Source of the DNA: CALBPI01 sp038524795
GTDB taxonomy: Bacteria > Pseudomonadota > Gammaproteobacteria > Steroidobacterales > Woeseiaceae
Length of the DNA stretch: 64,000 bases
NCBI GenBank assembly: GCA_038524795.1
Contig: JBCBIJ010000003.1
Location: forward strand, 186,001 to 250,000
Reading direction: 5' to 3'
Positions 26,356 through 33,667 of this stretch are shown piece by piece (position 1 is the stretch's first letter; each line of letters starts with the position of its first letter). The position numbers and the translations under genes are program-made. Under the pieces are notes generated by a model that searched no databases, had not been told where the DNA came from, and saw nothing but the letters and a program-made list of their open reading frames with translations.

Positions 26356-26699
26356 GATCGCTCTCCAGTCAACGCGGGGACATCCCGCAGCGAGAGCGGA
26401 GCAATTTCCTTGCCAATGTGGCCGACCGCCAGCCACCACGCGGCTATGCGCGCACGCGCACCGCCAGAGGCGATCCATCGCCGTCGCCACACCACCGCTC
26501 ACCGCAGGGCGTTGGCGACAGCCCTCGGATCTGTACCGGGGATGGCACCTTGGAATCGCTGCAACGACGGCGACTTCTGCGTTGTCGGCGTTCGGGCACA
26601 CAATTCCCGGGAACCATTGGGGCGGCGCCCACACCCCGCGCCGCGCCAGTGCTCACGCAGATTGTGACAACGTGTTTGCGATCGGCGACAGGCGCTTAT
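26356..26699. other. No gene seen
   Basis: About 345 bp upstream of the EF-hand gene and downstream of the lipoprotein gene at 26700. It must hold the EF-hand promoter. Several overlapping frames are open on both strands, as expected at high GC, but none has a ribosome site with protein-like sequence. Confidence 0.35.
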
Positions 26700-27143
26700 T
26701 CAGTAGTCCGAATAGGGGCAGCTGTTCTGCGCGGCCTGCTGGCTCATGCGCTGCGACGCTTCGAAGACGCAGCAGTCGAACGACTTCGTACGAATCGTTT
26801 GGAGCGTGTCGCCGCTCGACGAGGTCACCGAGGCGTAGTGCTCGTAGCGTGACTCCCAGACGGTGTCGACTCCGGTGACCTGGCACACAGCTTCCGTCAC
26901 GAGCTCAAACGCGCGCGTGTCGCTCAGTGTGCCGGTCACAGACAGACTCGGATCGCTGGGAACGTACGTCGCAATCACCTGATTCTCGTAAACGGTGAGT
27001 TCACGCCATTCGAACGCACCGACTTGCACTGGCAACTCTGCCTGGCGAGCAGAGACCCAGGTGGCGACCGGGTCGCTCTGGTCGCCGGAGCACGCCGCCA
27101 TCGCGGCGGTGCAACACAAGACCGACAAACATAGAAATCGCAC
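26700..27143 (-). CDS. Probable lipoprotein, unknown function
   Basis: About 147 residues from GTG 27143, preferred because GAGGG lies nine bases upstream and a signal sequence follows at once (RFLCLSVLCCTAAMAAC). The start could also be the ATG or GTG about 30 codons earlier. The Cys after AMAA could be lipidated. The mature part is rich in Thr, Val and Ser with a late Cys-Cys pair and a further C-terminal Cys, in keeping with an envelope protein. No motif recognised. It lies 110 bp after the HAD-like lipoprotein gene on the same strand. Confidence 0.55.
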   Translation of the reverse strand: MRFLCLSVLCCTAAMAACSGDQSDPVATWVSARQAELPVQVGAFEWRELTVYENQVIATYVPSDPSLSVTGTLSDTRAFELVTEAVCQVTGVDTVWESRYEHYASVTSSSGDTLQTIRTKSFDCCVFEASQRMSQQAAQNSCPYSDY

Positions 27144-27253
27144 AGGCTGAGGCCCTCTTTGGCTCGCGAACTGGTTTTCGGCCCGAGACTGTGGCGTACC
27201 GATGAAGTCTTTGCCTAGCACCCGCATCACAAAATTCGAAACACAATGCCGGA

Positions 27254-28147
27254 CTACGGCGCACCCAGACAGCCGGTGGCCTGCGCGCGAGCGGGAAAAA
27301 CCTCATTCAAGACAGCGTTCAAACGACGCCAGTCAGCTGCCATCTTCTCGGCTTGCCGTTCCGTCAACACGTCGCCGAAGGCCTCCTCGCGCGCCGCCTC
27401 AATCCTCGTGAAGTGAAACACTCGGACCGCGGTTCGATCCGAGCCTTCAAACTCGGCAAACACGTGGTCCACGTGCCGACGCGTGTCGTCCACGAACACG
27501 ATCGCCGAGAAGACGCGGCCCGTCCGGTCGAGCAACATCCGCAGCATCGTTCCCTTGTTCATGCCCGTCGTCATCATGACGCCTTGCATGTAGCTCCACT
27601 CGCGATCGGCGATGTCGCGGTAAACAGGGACTCCGCCGTCTTCCGGAGAGAGCGCTGCACGCGACAAGTCGACACCGGCGCGGATCAACTCGCGTTCGGT
27701 CGCGGCACGATACTTGGGCGAGCGCGAGGTGAGCGCAAACACCGTGTTGCCGCCGTTCTGCCAGGAGCGGATCTTGACTGGCAACGACGCTTCCGTGACC
27801 TGCATCGGACCGAGCTCGTAAAGCAGTCCGATGGCGTCTTCGAACAGGCAGTCCACTTTCTGATCGGGCTCCGGCTGGACATCGAGTCGGCCGCGCTGCC
27901 ACTGGTACCAAAAGTCGCCACCCAGATCGACGCTGCTCGTGAGGATGGTGTTGTCGATGTCGAGGACAACGAGCACTTCGTCCGAACCGTAGGTCTCGTT
28001 GAGCGTTGCGACGACGGCGTCGATCGATTCGAATGACACGACGTCGTCCTGGATCGACGAATCCGGCGCTGGCTCCGGGGTCACACACCCGGCGAACATG
28101 AGGACCGCACCCACGAGGGCTGTGAGCAGGCTCAGTCGGGATCGCAT
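27254..28147 (-). CDS. HAD-like lipoprotein, DUF2608 type
   Basis: 297 residues. The N-terminus ALVGAVLMFAGC is a lipoprotein signal. VVLDIDNTIL near residue 62 is the HAD phosphohydrolase motif I with both catalytic aspartates; FALTSRSP near 138 supplies the motif II Ser/Thr; a Lys follows in MNKGTML; and VFVDDTRRHV supplies the acidic motif III/IV. This arrangement matches DUF2608, a family of exported HAD-fold proteins found in gammaproteobacteria and Legionella relatives. It is probably a phosphatase anchored in the envelope; the substrate is unknown. Confidence 0.78.
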   Translation of the reverse strand: MRSRLSLLTALVGAVLMFAGCVTPEPAPDSSIQDDVVSFESIDAVVATLNETYGSDEVLVVLDIDNTILTSSVDLGGDFWYQWQRGRLDVQPEPDQKVDCLFEDAIGLLYELGPMQVTEASLPVKIRSWQNGGNTVFALTSRSPKYRAATERELIRAGVDLSRAALSPEDGGVPVYRDIADREWSYMQGVMMTTGMNKGTMLRMLLDRTGRVFSAIVFVDDTRRHVDHVFAEFEGSDRTAVRVFHFTRIEAAREEAFGDVLTERQAEKMAADWRRLNAVLNEVFPARAQATGCLGAP

Positions 28148-28229
28148 CGTTTAGCTCCTTATCCGTTGCGCGTTCATCGCGCCCGAAACTTCAGTCGTTT
28201 GCTTTCCATCACCGCCGAAAGCTCGCCTA

Positions 28230-29093
28230 CTAGCGAGCCATTTCTTTCACAAGCGTCTCGACTTCGAGGCGCGGTGGCTGATGTTTGTAACGAAGCGCGA
28301 CGATGTTTCGCCTGATTTCAAGACCATTAATTGGCAGCGAGATCAAACCGGGCTCATCGGGAATAGCGCTCTCAGGCAGGATCACAACTCCAGACCCTTT
28401 TCTCGCCATCGCGAGCAGCCACTCTACGCGGTTAGAGCGATAAGCCGCGTAAAGATTGTGGCCTCTCTCCTCGCACGACCGATGCAACGATTCACGCATC
28501 TCACAATTCAGGCGGTCAAGCATGTTCGTCTTTGAAAGGGTCTCCAGCGATATTCCAGAATGACGACTCAGCTTGTGACTCGCCGCCAACACAGCGCGGT
28601 ATTCCTCACTGTACAGAGGATCAACCCGGTAGAGTTCATCATTCGCTTCACTCGATGTGACTGCAACATCCAGGGCGCCCTCCCGGAGGCCGTGAAGCAG
28701 TGATGATTGCGATCCGACAATCAACTCGATATCCGCTTTGGGATGTTTGGTGCGGAATCGTTCGACGGAATTGGCAATTGTGTTCTGGCCAATCGTCTCG
28801 CCCAGCCCGACGGATATGGGTACACGCTCGAGGCGGTTAAAGCGGCTGGCCTCGTCCTTCGCCTCGAGTGCTTGTTGCTGCACCGCTTCAATGTGTGGTC
28901 GCACCAGTGCGCCCAATGACGTCAAACGGCACCCGGCCCGGTCGCGCAGAAAAAGTGGCCCGCCGAATTCGTCCTCCAGCTTCTTGATCGCAGCCGTCAG
29001 TGAGGGTTGCGAGACATACGAGGCTCGGGCCGCTTGCGTGAAATTTCGATGATCACAGACCGCTAAAAAATAGCGAACCTGGTTCATTTCCAT
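28230..29093 (-). CDS. LysR family transcriptional regulator
   Basis: 287 residues from ATG 29093, preceded by GAGGGAGA; the open frame extends upstream but the LysR domain starts here (MEMNQVRYFLAV). The winged helix-turn-helix is NFTQAARASYVSQPSLTAAI followed by KKLEDEFGGPLFLRD. The C-terminal periplasmic-binding-like effector domain is complete. It is divergently transcribed from the secreted ABM-domain gene at 29291, with a palindromic T-N11-A-like box between them. The usual logic of this family is that it controls that neighbour in response to a small ligand. Confidence 0.9.
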   Translation of the reverse strand: MEMNQVRYFLAVCDHRNFTQAARASYVSQPSLTAAIKKLEDEFGGPLFLRDRAGCRLTSLGALVRPHIEAVQQQALEAKDEASRFNRLERVPISVGLGETIGQNTIANSVERFRTKHPKADIELIVGSQSSLLHGLREGALDVAVTSSEANDELYRVDPLYSEEYRAVLAASHKLSRHSGISLETLSKTNMLDRLNCEMRESLHRSCEERGHNLYAAYRSNRVEWLLAMARKGSGVVILPESAIPDEPGLISLPINGLEIRRNIVALRYKHQPPRLEVETLVKEMAR

Positions 29094-29147
29094 CTGTTCT
29101 CTCCCTCGTTGCGCGCGTCCAGCCGAACGCCGTGGATTCATCAATCC

Positions 29148-29162
29148 ATAGTTTATACCTAT
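29148..29162. promoter_or_regulatory. Candidate LysR-type binding box
   Basis: ATAG TTTATAC CTAT forms a dyad of the T-N11-A class in the gap between the LysR gene and the ABM gene. It lies 55 bp upstream of the regulator start and 129 bp upstream of the ABM start. Flanking CAAT and TTG extend the symmetry partly. Binding is inferred from position and shape only. Confidence 0.4.
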
Positions 29163-29290
29163 TGAACGGGAGGAAAACAATATTGGCGCACCCAGTGGCA
29201 AATCTGAAGAATAGCGCCTCAACAGTTACTTTGCCCACCTGGACCAACACCTCAATAGCAAGGAACGCTAATCAAAAATAGAGAGAGGCT

Positions 29291-30022
29291 ATGAAAATGA
29301 AAATCGCATCACTGCTTGCAGTATTGAGCATATTGAACCTAACGACAAACGCATTAGCACAGGACGAGAACATGACGAATCAACATGCTAGCTACATCCC
29401 AATGACCGCGGCGCCCCAGAAGGCCAGCGCGCTCGCACAATTCCTCTCCGGCGCGGCGCCGCTCGTGAAGGAGACCGAGCCGGGCACGACACTGTGGTTC
29501 GCGTTGCAGGGCGCTTCGGAAAACCAACTCGCAATTTTCGACATCTTCCGCGACGAGGCGGCCCGGGACGCACACTTTGCGGGCGATGTCGCGGGCGCCC
29601 TGAAAGCCAACGCCTCAGAGCTGGTCGCAGGCGGATGGGACGACGGCGTAGTTGCCAACGTGAATCATGCTCAGGTGCTGTCGGAAAAAGCGTCAGTAGA
29701 TCTGTACGACGCCACCACGGCGACTTACATCCGTATTGCAGCCGCGCCCGGTCACGGAGACGCGCTTGCAGAGCTCTTGACCGCGGCAGGTCCCATCGTT
29801 GCGGAGACTGAACCGAAGACGCTCTACTGGGTCGCCCTGCGGCTTGACCAAGACAGCTTTGCAATCTTTGACACTTTCGCCGATGAGTCTGGCAGGGCGG
29901 CACACTTCGCCGGAAAAGTTGCTGGTTTGCTGAACGAACAATCGGCAACGCTCGTTGCGGGCGGTTGGGATGACGGCGTTGTGGCCAACATCAGCAATTA
30001 CAGGATCCTTGCGATCAAGTAA
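29291..30022 (+). CDS. Exported protein with two ABM-type ferredoxin-fold domains
   Basis: 243 residues. A signal peptide (IASLLAVLSILNLTTNALAQ) precedes two tandem copies of a ~100-residue domain: YIPMTAAPQKASALAQFL with FDIFRDEAARDAHFAG and VAGGWDDGVVANV, then YIRIAAAPGHGDALAELL with FDTFADESGRAAHFAG and VAGGWDDGVVANI. The pattern is that of the dimeric antibiotic-biosynthesis-monooxygenase fold, so the tandem copy probably makes an intramolecular dimer. Catalysis is not assured since members range from quinol monooxygenases to heme-degrading and structural proteins. The divergent LysR gene is its likely regulator, and a clear terminator follows. Confidence 0.8.
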   Translation: MKMKIASLLAVLSILNLTTNALAQDENMTNQHASYIPMTAAPQKASALAQFLSGAAPLVKETEPGTTLWFALQGASENQLAIFDIFRDEAARDAHFAGDVAGALKANASELVAGGWDDGVVANVNHAQVLSEKASVDLYDATTATYIRIAAAPGHGDALAELLTAAGPIVAETEPKTLYWVALRLDQDSFAIFDTFADESGRAAHFAGKVAGLLNEQSATLVAGGWDDGVVANISNYRILAIK

Positions 30023-30047
30023 TCACTTCGAACCGACATGGGTATAG

Positions 30048-30078
30048 GAAAAAGGGCGCCGTATGGGCGCCCTTTTTT
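30048..30078. terminator. Rho-independent terminator
   Basis: GGAAAAAGGGCGCC, a GTAT loop region and GGGCGCCCTTTTTT form a strong GC stem with an A-tract before and T-tract after. It terminates the ABM gene and, read leftward, would also end a transcript coming from the tRNA-like segment that begins 5 bp later. Confidence 0.85.
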
Positions 30079-30082
30079 CGTT

Positions 30083-30118
30083 TGGTGGTGATAGGTGGCA
30101 TCGAACCGCCGACCTGCG
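30083..30118 (-). repeat. tRNA-Met 3'-end copy A (attachment-site-like)
   Basis: On the minus strand this reads GCAGGTCGGCGGTTCGATGC, then CACCTATCACCACCA. It matches the T-arm, acceptor strand and CCA of the intact tRNA at 47695-47771 with about four mismatches. The rest of the tRNA is absent. A terminator follows at once on the minus strand, as expected for an old tRNA 3' boundary. It is read as a decayed integration boundary or a decayed tRNA gene. Confidence 0.6.
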
Positions 30119-30265
30119 AGTTGGGTTTCGGGGATCAGTTGCCAACAGAAATGCCCCTCTCGGGAGGATTTCCATAGTGATCAGTGGTAATCATCGACAC
30201 TGAGGAGCCACGGACGCCCGAGGCTGTGCGCCGCCGGCGAGCGGTCTTCGATGGAGCAGCACATC

Positions 30266-31381
30266 ATGCCGATTTCGAGAAGAAGGTTTGTTCTTTTGAC
30301 GAGCGCTGGGCTCGTCGTGGCCGGTGGCGCTACCGTAGGCGGATTTGTGGGTACCCGACGACCAAGCAAGGCGCTGAGACCCTGGGACGATGCCGGAAAC
30401 TTCGACGACCCCCGCATTGCCGCGCTTAGCTGGGCAATACTCGCGCCGAATCCGCACAATCGCCAGCCGTGGATGGCCGAGTTAATCGATGAAGAAAGCT
30501 TGCTCGTTTGGCGGGATAGCGCTCGGAATCTCCCGGAGACAGACCCGTATGATCGACAGCTTACAATCGGCATGGGCTGTTTCCTGGAGGTCTTTCGGCA
30601 GGCCGCCGCGGAGGCAGGATTTGACACGGAAACCGCTTTGTTTCCGGATGGTGAACCCGGGCCCGTCGCGCGAATCACGCTGTCGCGAGGCGGACAAGCG
30701 GACCCATTGTTTCAGTATGTCCCGACCCGGCACACCAATCGGCGCGCCTACGAAGATCGACTGCCACCGCGAGACGCCGTTGCCGCATTGTCACCGCACG
30801 CATCGTCAGTCATCGAGGACCCTGAAGATGTTCAAGCCTTGCGCGAACTGACCTGGGAAGCAATGCGCATAGAGATGACAACGCATCGCACGCACATGGA
30901 AAGCGCGAATCTAATGCGTTTCGGCAAGGCAGAGATCAACGAGAATCCCGATGGCATATCGCTGAGGGGTGGTTTTTTAGAAGCAATGATGGCTTTTGGA
31001 ATGGTCACTCGCGAAGGGCAAAGCGACCCCGCCAGCGGAGAGTTTCAGCAGACGGCGGACTTCATTCGATCAGCCATGGATGCAACGCCCGGTTACGTAA
31101 CGATTACAACGCCTGGCAATGCGCGTGGGGATCAAATAGAAGCCGGTCGGCGCTGGGTTAGGCTGCAACTTGCCGGAACCGGCGCGGGCGTTGTCATGCA
31201 ACCATTGAGTCAAGCACTGCAGGAATACCCGGAGCAAGCGAAGCTGTACTCACGTGTCCACGAAATGCTCGCTGAACCTGGCGAAACAGTTCAGATGCTG
31301 GGCCGCTTCGGAATCGCCGCATCGGCCGGACCTAGCCCGAGATGGCCTGTCGAAAGTCGCATTACTAAACGGCAGAGCTGA
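30266..31381 (+). CDS. Tat-exported Acg/nitroreductase-like flavoprotein
   Basis: 371 residues from ATG 30266 with GGAG nine bases upstream. The N-terminus SRRRFVLLTSAGLVVAGGAT is a twin-arginine signal, which means export of a folded, usually cofactor-bearing protein. The body has APNPHNRQPW near residue 54, R.L.ETDPYDRQLTIGMG, YVPTRHTNRRAYEDR near 160 and a C-terminal WVRLQLAGTGAGVVMQPLSQ. These are features of the Acg-type nitroreductase-related family, thought to bind FMN. The substrate is unknown. The gene sits between two tRNA-Met 3'-end copies (30083 and 31439), so it may be cargo of a former small insertion. Confidence 0.75.
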   Translation: MPISRRRFVLLTSAGLVVAGGATVGGFVGTRRPSKALRPWDDAGNFDDPRIAALSWAILAPNPHNRQPWMAELIDEESLLVWRDSARNLPETDPYDRQLTIGMGCFLEVFRQAAAEAGFDTETALFPDGEPGPVARITLSRGGQADPLFQYVPTRHTNRRAYEDRLPPRDAVAALSPHASSVIEDPEDVQALRELTWEAMRIEMTTHRTHMESANLMRFGKAEINENPDGISLRGGFLEAMMAFGMVTREGQSDPASGEFQQTADFIRSAMDATPGYVTITTPGNARGDQIEAGRRWVRLQLAGTGAGVVMQPLSQALQEYPEQAKLYSRVHEMLAEPGETVQMLGRFGIAASAGPSPRWPVESRITKRQS

Positions 31382-31405
31382 GGGGATGAGGTTCAAGTGA
31401 ACAGA

Positions 31406-31430
31406 AAAGGGCTCCCGCTGGGTGCCCTTA
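31406..31430. terminator. Probable terminator between the Acg-like gene and tRNA-like copy B
   Basis: AAGGGC, TCCC, GCT, GGGT and GCCCTT form an interrupted stem just after the Acg-like gene. Read on the minus strand it follows the CCA end of the tRNA pseudogene by a few bases and is trailed by TTTTC. The T-tract is weak. Confidence 0.45.
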
Positions 31431-31438
31431 CTGGTGAG

Positions 31439-31515
31439 TGGTGGTGATGGATGGCATCGAACCACCGACCTACGGGTTATGAGTCCGTCGCTCTAACCGC
31501 TTGAGCATACTGCCC
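31439..31515 (-). pseudogene. tRNA-Met(CAU) pseudogene, copy B
   Basis: A nearly full-length relative of the intact tRNA at 47695-47771. It is identical from the D-arm (GGTTAGAGC) through the anticodon arm (GGACTCATAACCC) to TTCGAT, with the CCA end kept. The 5' acceptor strand has become GGGCAGT, which cannot pair with CATCACC (four of seven positions fail), and the T-arm has two changes. It is thus unlikely to be functional. It probably records either an old tandem tRNA copy or a remnant of an earlier insertion event. Confidence 0.75.
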
Positions 31516-31721
31516 AACCGTTCGGTTACAACAAATGGTAGCGATTGCGCAAATAAGGCGATTGCTCGTTACCAGCAGACCCCGCCAGTCAACCGGAATC
31601 AATCGCTTGCGACGCGTTGTCAGTCTTTTTTGACCATAGGATTGACAAGCAAAGTTGGCGCCGTCTAGCTTCTGCACCGTGCTGAAGGGTTGCCCAGTCG
31701 AACGCAAGGGAAGCCCAAACG

Positions 31722-31847
31722 ATGCTCAGAAGAAACGACTCCTGTCGCCGCCGCACTGCCCTGCCTGTGCGATGGCTGTTGACCCTCGTCATCCCCCTGG
31801 CCGCGGTCTTCGCGCCGCTGGGTTCGCCCCGTGTGGCTTTGGCGTAA
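31722..31847 (+). pseudogene. Orphan Rhs N-terminus (signal peptide only)
   Basis: Encodes MLRRNDSCRRRTALPVRW, LLTLVIPLAAVFAPLG and SPRVALA before a TAA. It is nearly identical in DNA and protein to the first 41 codons of the Rhs gene at 16880, where the next codon is CAA (Gln) rather than TAA. Homology continues for a few codons (RVNGDAMD versus GVNGDAID) and then ends. The leader upstream (GTGCTGAAGGGT) is also shared. It is the left stump of a deleted Rhs gene lying between tRNA copies B and C. Confidence 0.8.
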
Positions 31848-32295
31848 AGGGTTAATGGCGACGCCATGGATTCAGAACAACGGCCTCGAGTTTGTTCGAG
31901 GCGGCGAGATGGATCGATTCGCCGCGAGAGTACCGATAGAAACCGGTGATCACGCGCTGCAGCCGCGTGCAGCCACGGCTCAGGCGCTCAGGCTTTTCAT
32001 GCGAACCTTGGCGATCGCACCAACAACAAGGTTTCGGCGTGATACGGACATGGACACCCAGACGATCCAAAAAGACCGCACTGGAATTAGAGACGTCGAA
32101 AGACCATAGAGTCCGGGTGCCGCCAGGGACTCTTTCAGGTTGAAAGGCGTCAAGGTCTGCAACTGGTTTTTTGGAGTCAAGGCATCCGCCAAGGTTGTCG
32201 CTGTCTCGATATCTTTCGTCGAAACACGAAAGGGCTGTTGAAGACACGCAATGGAGGACGGGTATGCTTGTCTCCAGTTTTACAGGGAAGGAACT
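31848..32295. other. No convincing gene
   Basis: About 450 bp after the orphan Rhs head. Beyond the first 20 bases no Rhs similarity remains. A minus-strand frame of 164 codons spans it but has no ribosome site, is rich in Cys, Arg and Ser, and overlaps the signal-peptide gene at 32296. It is treated as chance. Confidence 0.4.
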
Positions 32296-32649
32296 ATGAA
32301 AACACTGGTAGTAGTGCTCTGCACTTGCGCGTGCGTCGCGGCTCATTCGACCGAGTTAGACGATTTATGGGCTGAGCTGAACGCCAATTCGGGTCAATAC
32401 GAATCGTATATGTTCACCCAGAGCGGGATTACCTACATAGGTATCTCGTGGGGCAACAATGACGCGAACACAGACACCCAGATAGACGACTACTATGAGT
32501 TCAACGCCGATGGCAGCGAGCGGTACTTTGGTTTTCTCGGTGTGACCTACGCTCAATGGGACACTATGCGCCGGAACTACAATCAGGGGCTGTGCCACAC
32601 GTTCACGGTCTGTGATCCGAATAAATTCTGGTCATTGCTGGTCTACTGA
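32296..32649 (+). CDS. Small exported protein, unknown
   Basis: 117 residues from ATG 32296, preceded by GGGAAGGAA. A signal peptide (MKTLVVVLCTCACVAAHS) leads to a mature protein of about 98 residues rich in Tyr, Trp and Asp (SGITYIGISWGNNDANTDTQ), with a late Cys pair, one in LCHTF and one in VCDPN, that could form a disulfide. No family recognised. Its stop overlaps by one base the ATG of the next gene (TGATG), so the two are co-translated. The pair lies between tRNA copies B and C and is probably cargo. Confidence 0.55.
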   Translation: MKTLVVVLCTCACVAAHSTELDDLWAELNANSGQYESYMFTQSGITYIGISWGNNDANTDTQIDDYYEFNADGSERYFGFLGVTYAQWDTMRRNYNQGLCHTFTVCDPNKFWSLLVY

Positions 32650-33353
32650 TGAGTTCTCGAGCAGTTGTCTGGCTGCTGGTCGTTGGCATCGTTCTCTTCG
32701 TCATCGGACGCGTGATGTTCGGCAGCGACGGGAATACGGGTGATGCGTCTGATCACATCGACGCTCAACCGGTAGAGCCAGTCGACGCAAACGAAGTTGG
32801 CAAAAGTATTGTGGACAATGCGCGGCCAGCAGAGCCTGTCGTTGGCGCGTTAGCGACCGAGAAGGAGACCCCGGACTTGGGCGATGGCGAGCCTTTCGCC
32901 GACTCTGTGGCTGCGGTCGAGAACGAACAAGCAGCCGTTGCAACGCCAACCGACGAAGAGGCCATCCAGAGATACGGCTCTGTGACCTCTTGGCAGCTGC
33001 ATCTCTTGGAATCGGAGGACAGAGCGGCCTTTCCCGAATGGATTGATGAACAGTTTGAGGCCGGCTTGGATGACTACGAAAAGTCAGCTGACAATGCAGA
33101 GATGATCAATGCCTTCTTGCTAGAGGCCTCTTCGCACGGATATGACGGCCAGCCGATTGTCGAGTGTAGCGCCATGATCTGTAGGCTTGAGTTTACTGGT
33201 GCTAACGATATGAGAGCGCTTACCAAACTCATCGGTCAGGGGGCCATCTCACTGCCTGATCAAATCGCCGGATTTCATGGGTTGCGGCGAGGCCCCAACG
33301 GTGAGCTGATTATTTTCGCGCCGTTGAAGGGGATTCTGGGGGTCGATCGATGA
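32649..33353 (+). CDS. Membrane-anchored protein with acidic linker, unknown
   Basis: 234 residues. One N-terminal membrane helix (VVWLLVVGIVLFVIGRVMFG) is followed by a long disordered acidic stretch rich in Asp, Glu, Pro and Ala (residues ~27-105) and then a folded domain with two cysteines (IVECSAMICRLEF). The layout of single anchor, spacer and C-terminal domain suits a periplasmic protein that must reach across the envelope. It is translationally coupled to the small exported protein upstream, hinting at a joint role. No family recognised. Confidence 0.6.
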   Translation: MSSRAVVWLLVVGIVLFVIGRVMFGSDGNTGDASDHIDAQPVEPVDANEVGKSIVDNARPAEPVVGALATEKETPDLGDGEPFADSVAAVENEQAAVATPTDEEAIQRYGSVTSWQLHLLESEDRAAFPEWIDEQFEAGLDDYEKSADNAEMINAFLLEASSHGYDGQPIVECSAMICRLEFTGANDMRALTKLIGQGAISLPDQIAGFHGLRRGPNGELIIFAPLKGILGVDR

Positions 33354-33516
33354 AGGCGCATTTCGGCTGACCACAAAGCCACAGGTAGGGCTTGCAGTAG
33401 GCGGGGCGCGCTAGTCTTCTGCGCTAGTCTTCTGCCCAAGGAGCTAACGGCAGCGCAACGCAAACCTGCACGGCGCGAAGGTATCGAGGCACCAGGCTCC
33501 ATCAGAGCACAAAAAA

Positions 33517-33547
33517 ATGCACTGCGTCCCTTAAGACAGCAGTGCAT
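33517..33547 (-). terminator. Leftward rho-independent terminator next to tRNA copy C
   Basis: ATGCACTGC and GCAGTGCAT form a perfect nine-pair stem around a 13-base loop. On the minus strand it is followed by seven T. It lies 10 bp beyond the CCA end of tRNA copy C and no minus-strand gene precedes it, so it is probably the original terminator of the chromosomal tRNA-Met gene, now separated from it by the island. Confidence 0.75.
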
Positions 33548-33556
33548 CTGGAAGTT

Positions 33557-33577
33557 TGGTGGTGATGGGTGGAATCG
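33557..33577 (-). repeat. Island-end repeat: exact 3' end of tRNA-Met (copy C)
   Basis: Twenty-one bases are identical to 47695-47715, the 3' end of the intact tRNA-Met gene including CCA, the acceptor strand and part of the T-arm. Homology stops right after it. An integrase gene begins about 90 bp to the right. This is the expected structure of the distal attachment site left when an element integrates at the 3' end of a tRNA. Confidence 0.8.
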
Positions 33578-33667
33578 TAATTCATGCCCTTCCCGACCCA
33601 CAAGCCTTGCGGTGTCTGGGTTTCCGTGCCTATGGTGCTACATCGAACTGCTACAGCAGACACCACC

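Noticed and set aside
31852..32346. 164-codon minus-strand frame
   Set aside because: No ribosome site, Cys/Arg/Ser-rich, overlaps the signal-peptide gene at 32296 and the end of the Rhs stump; no similarity recognised.
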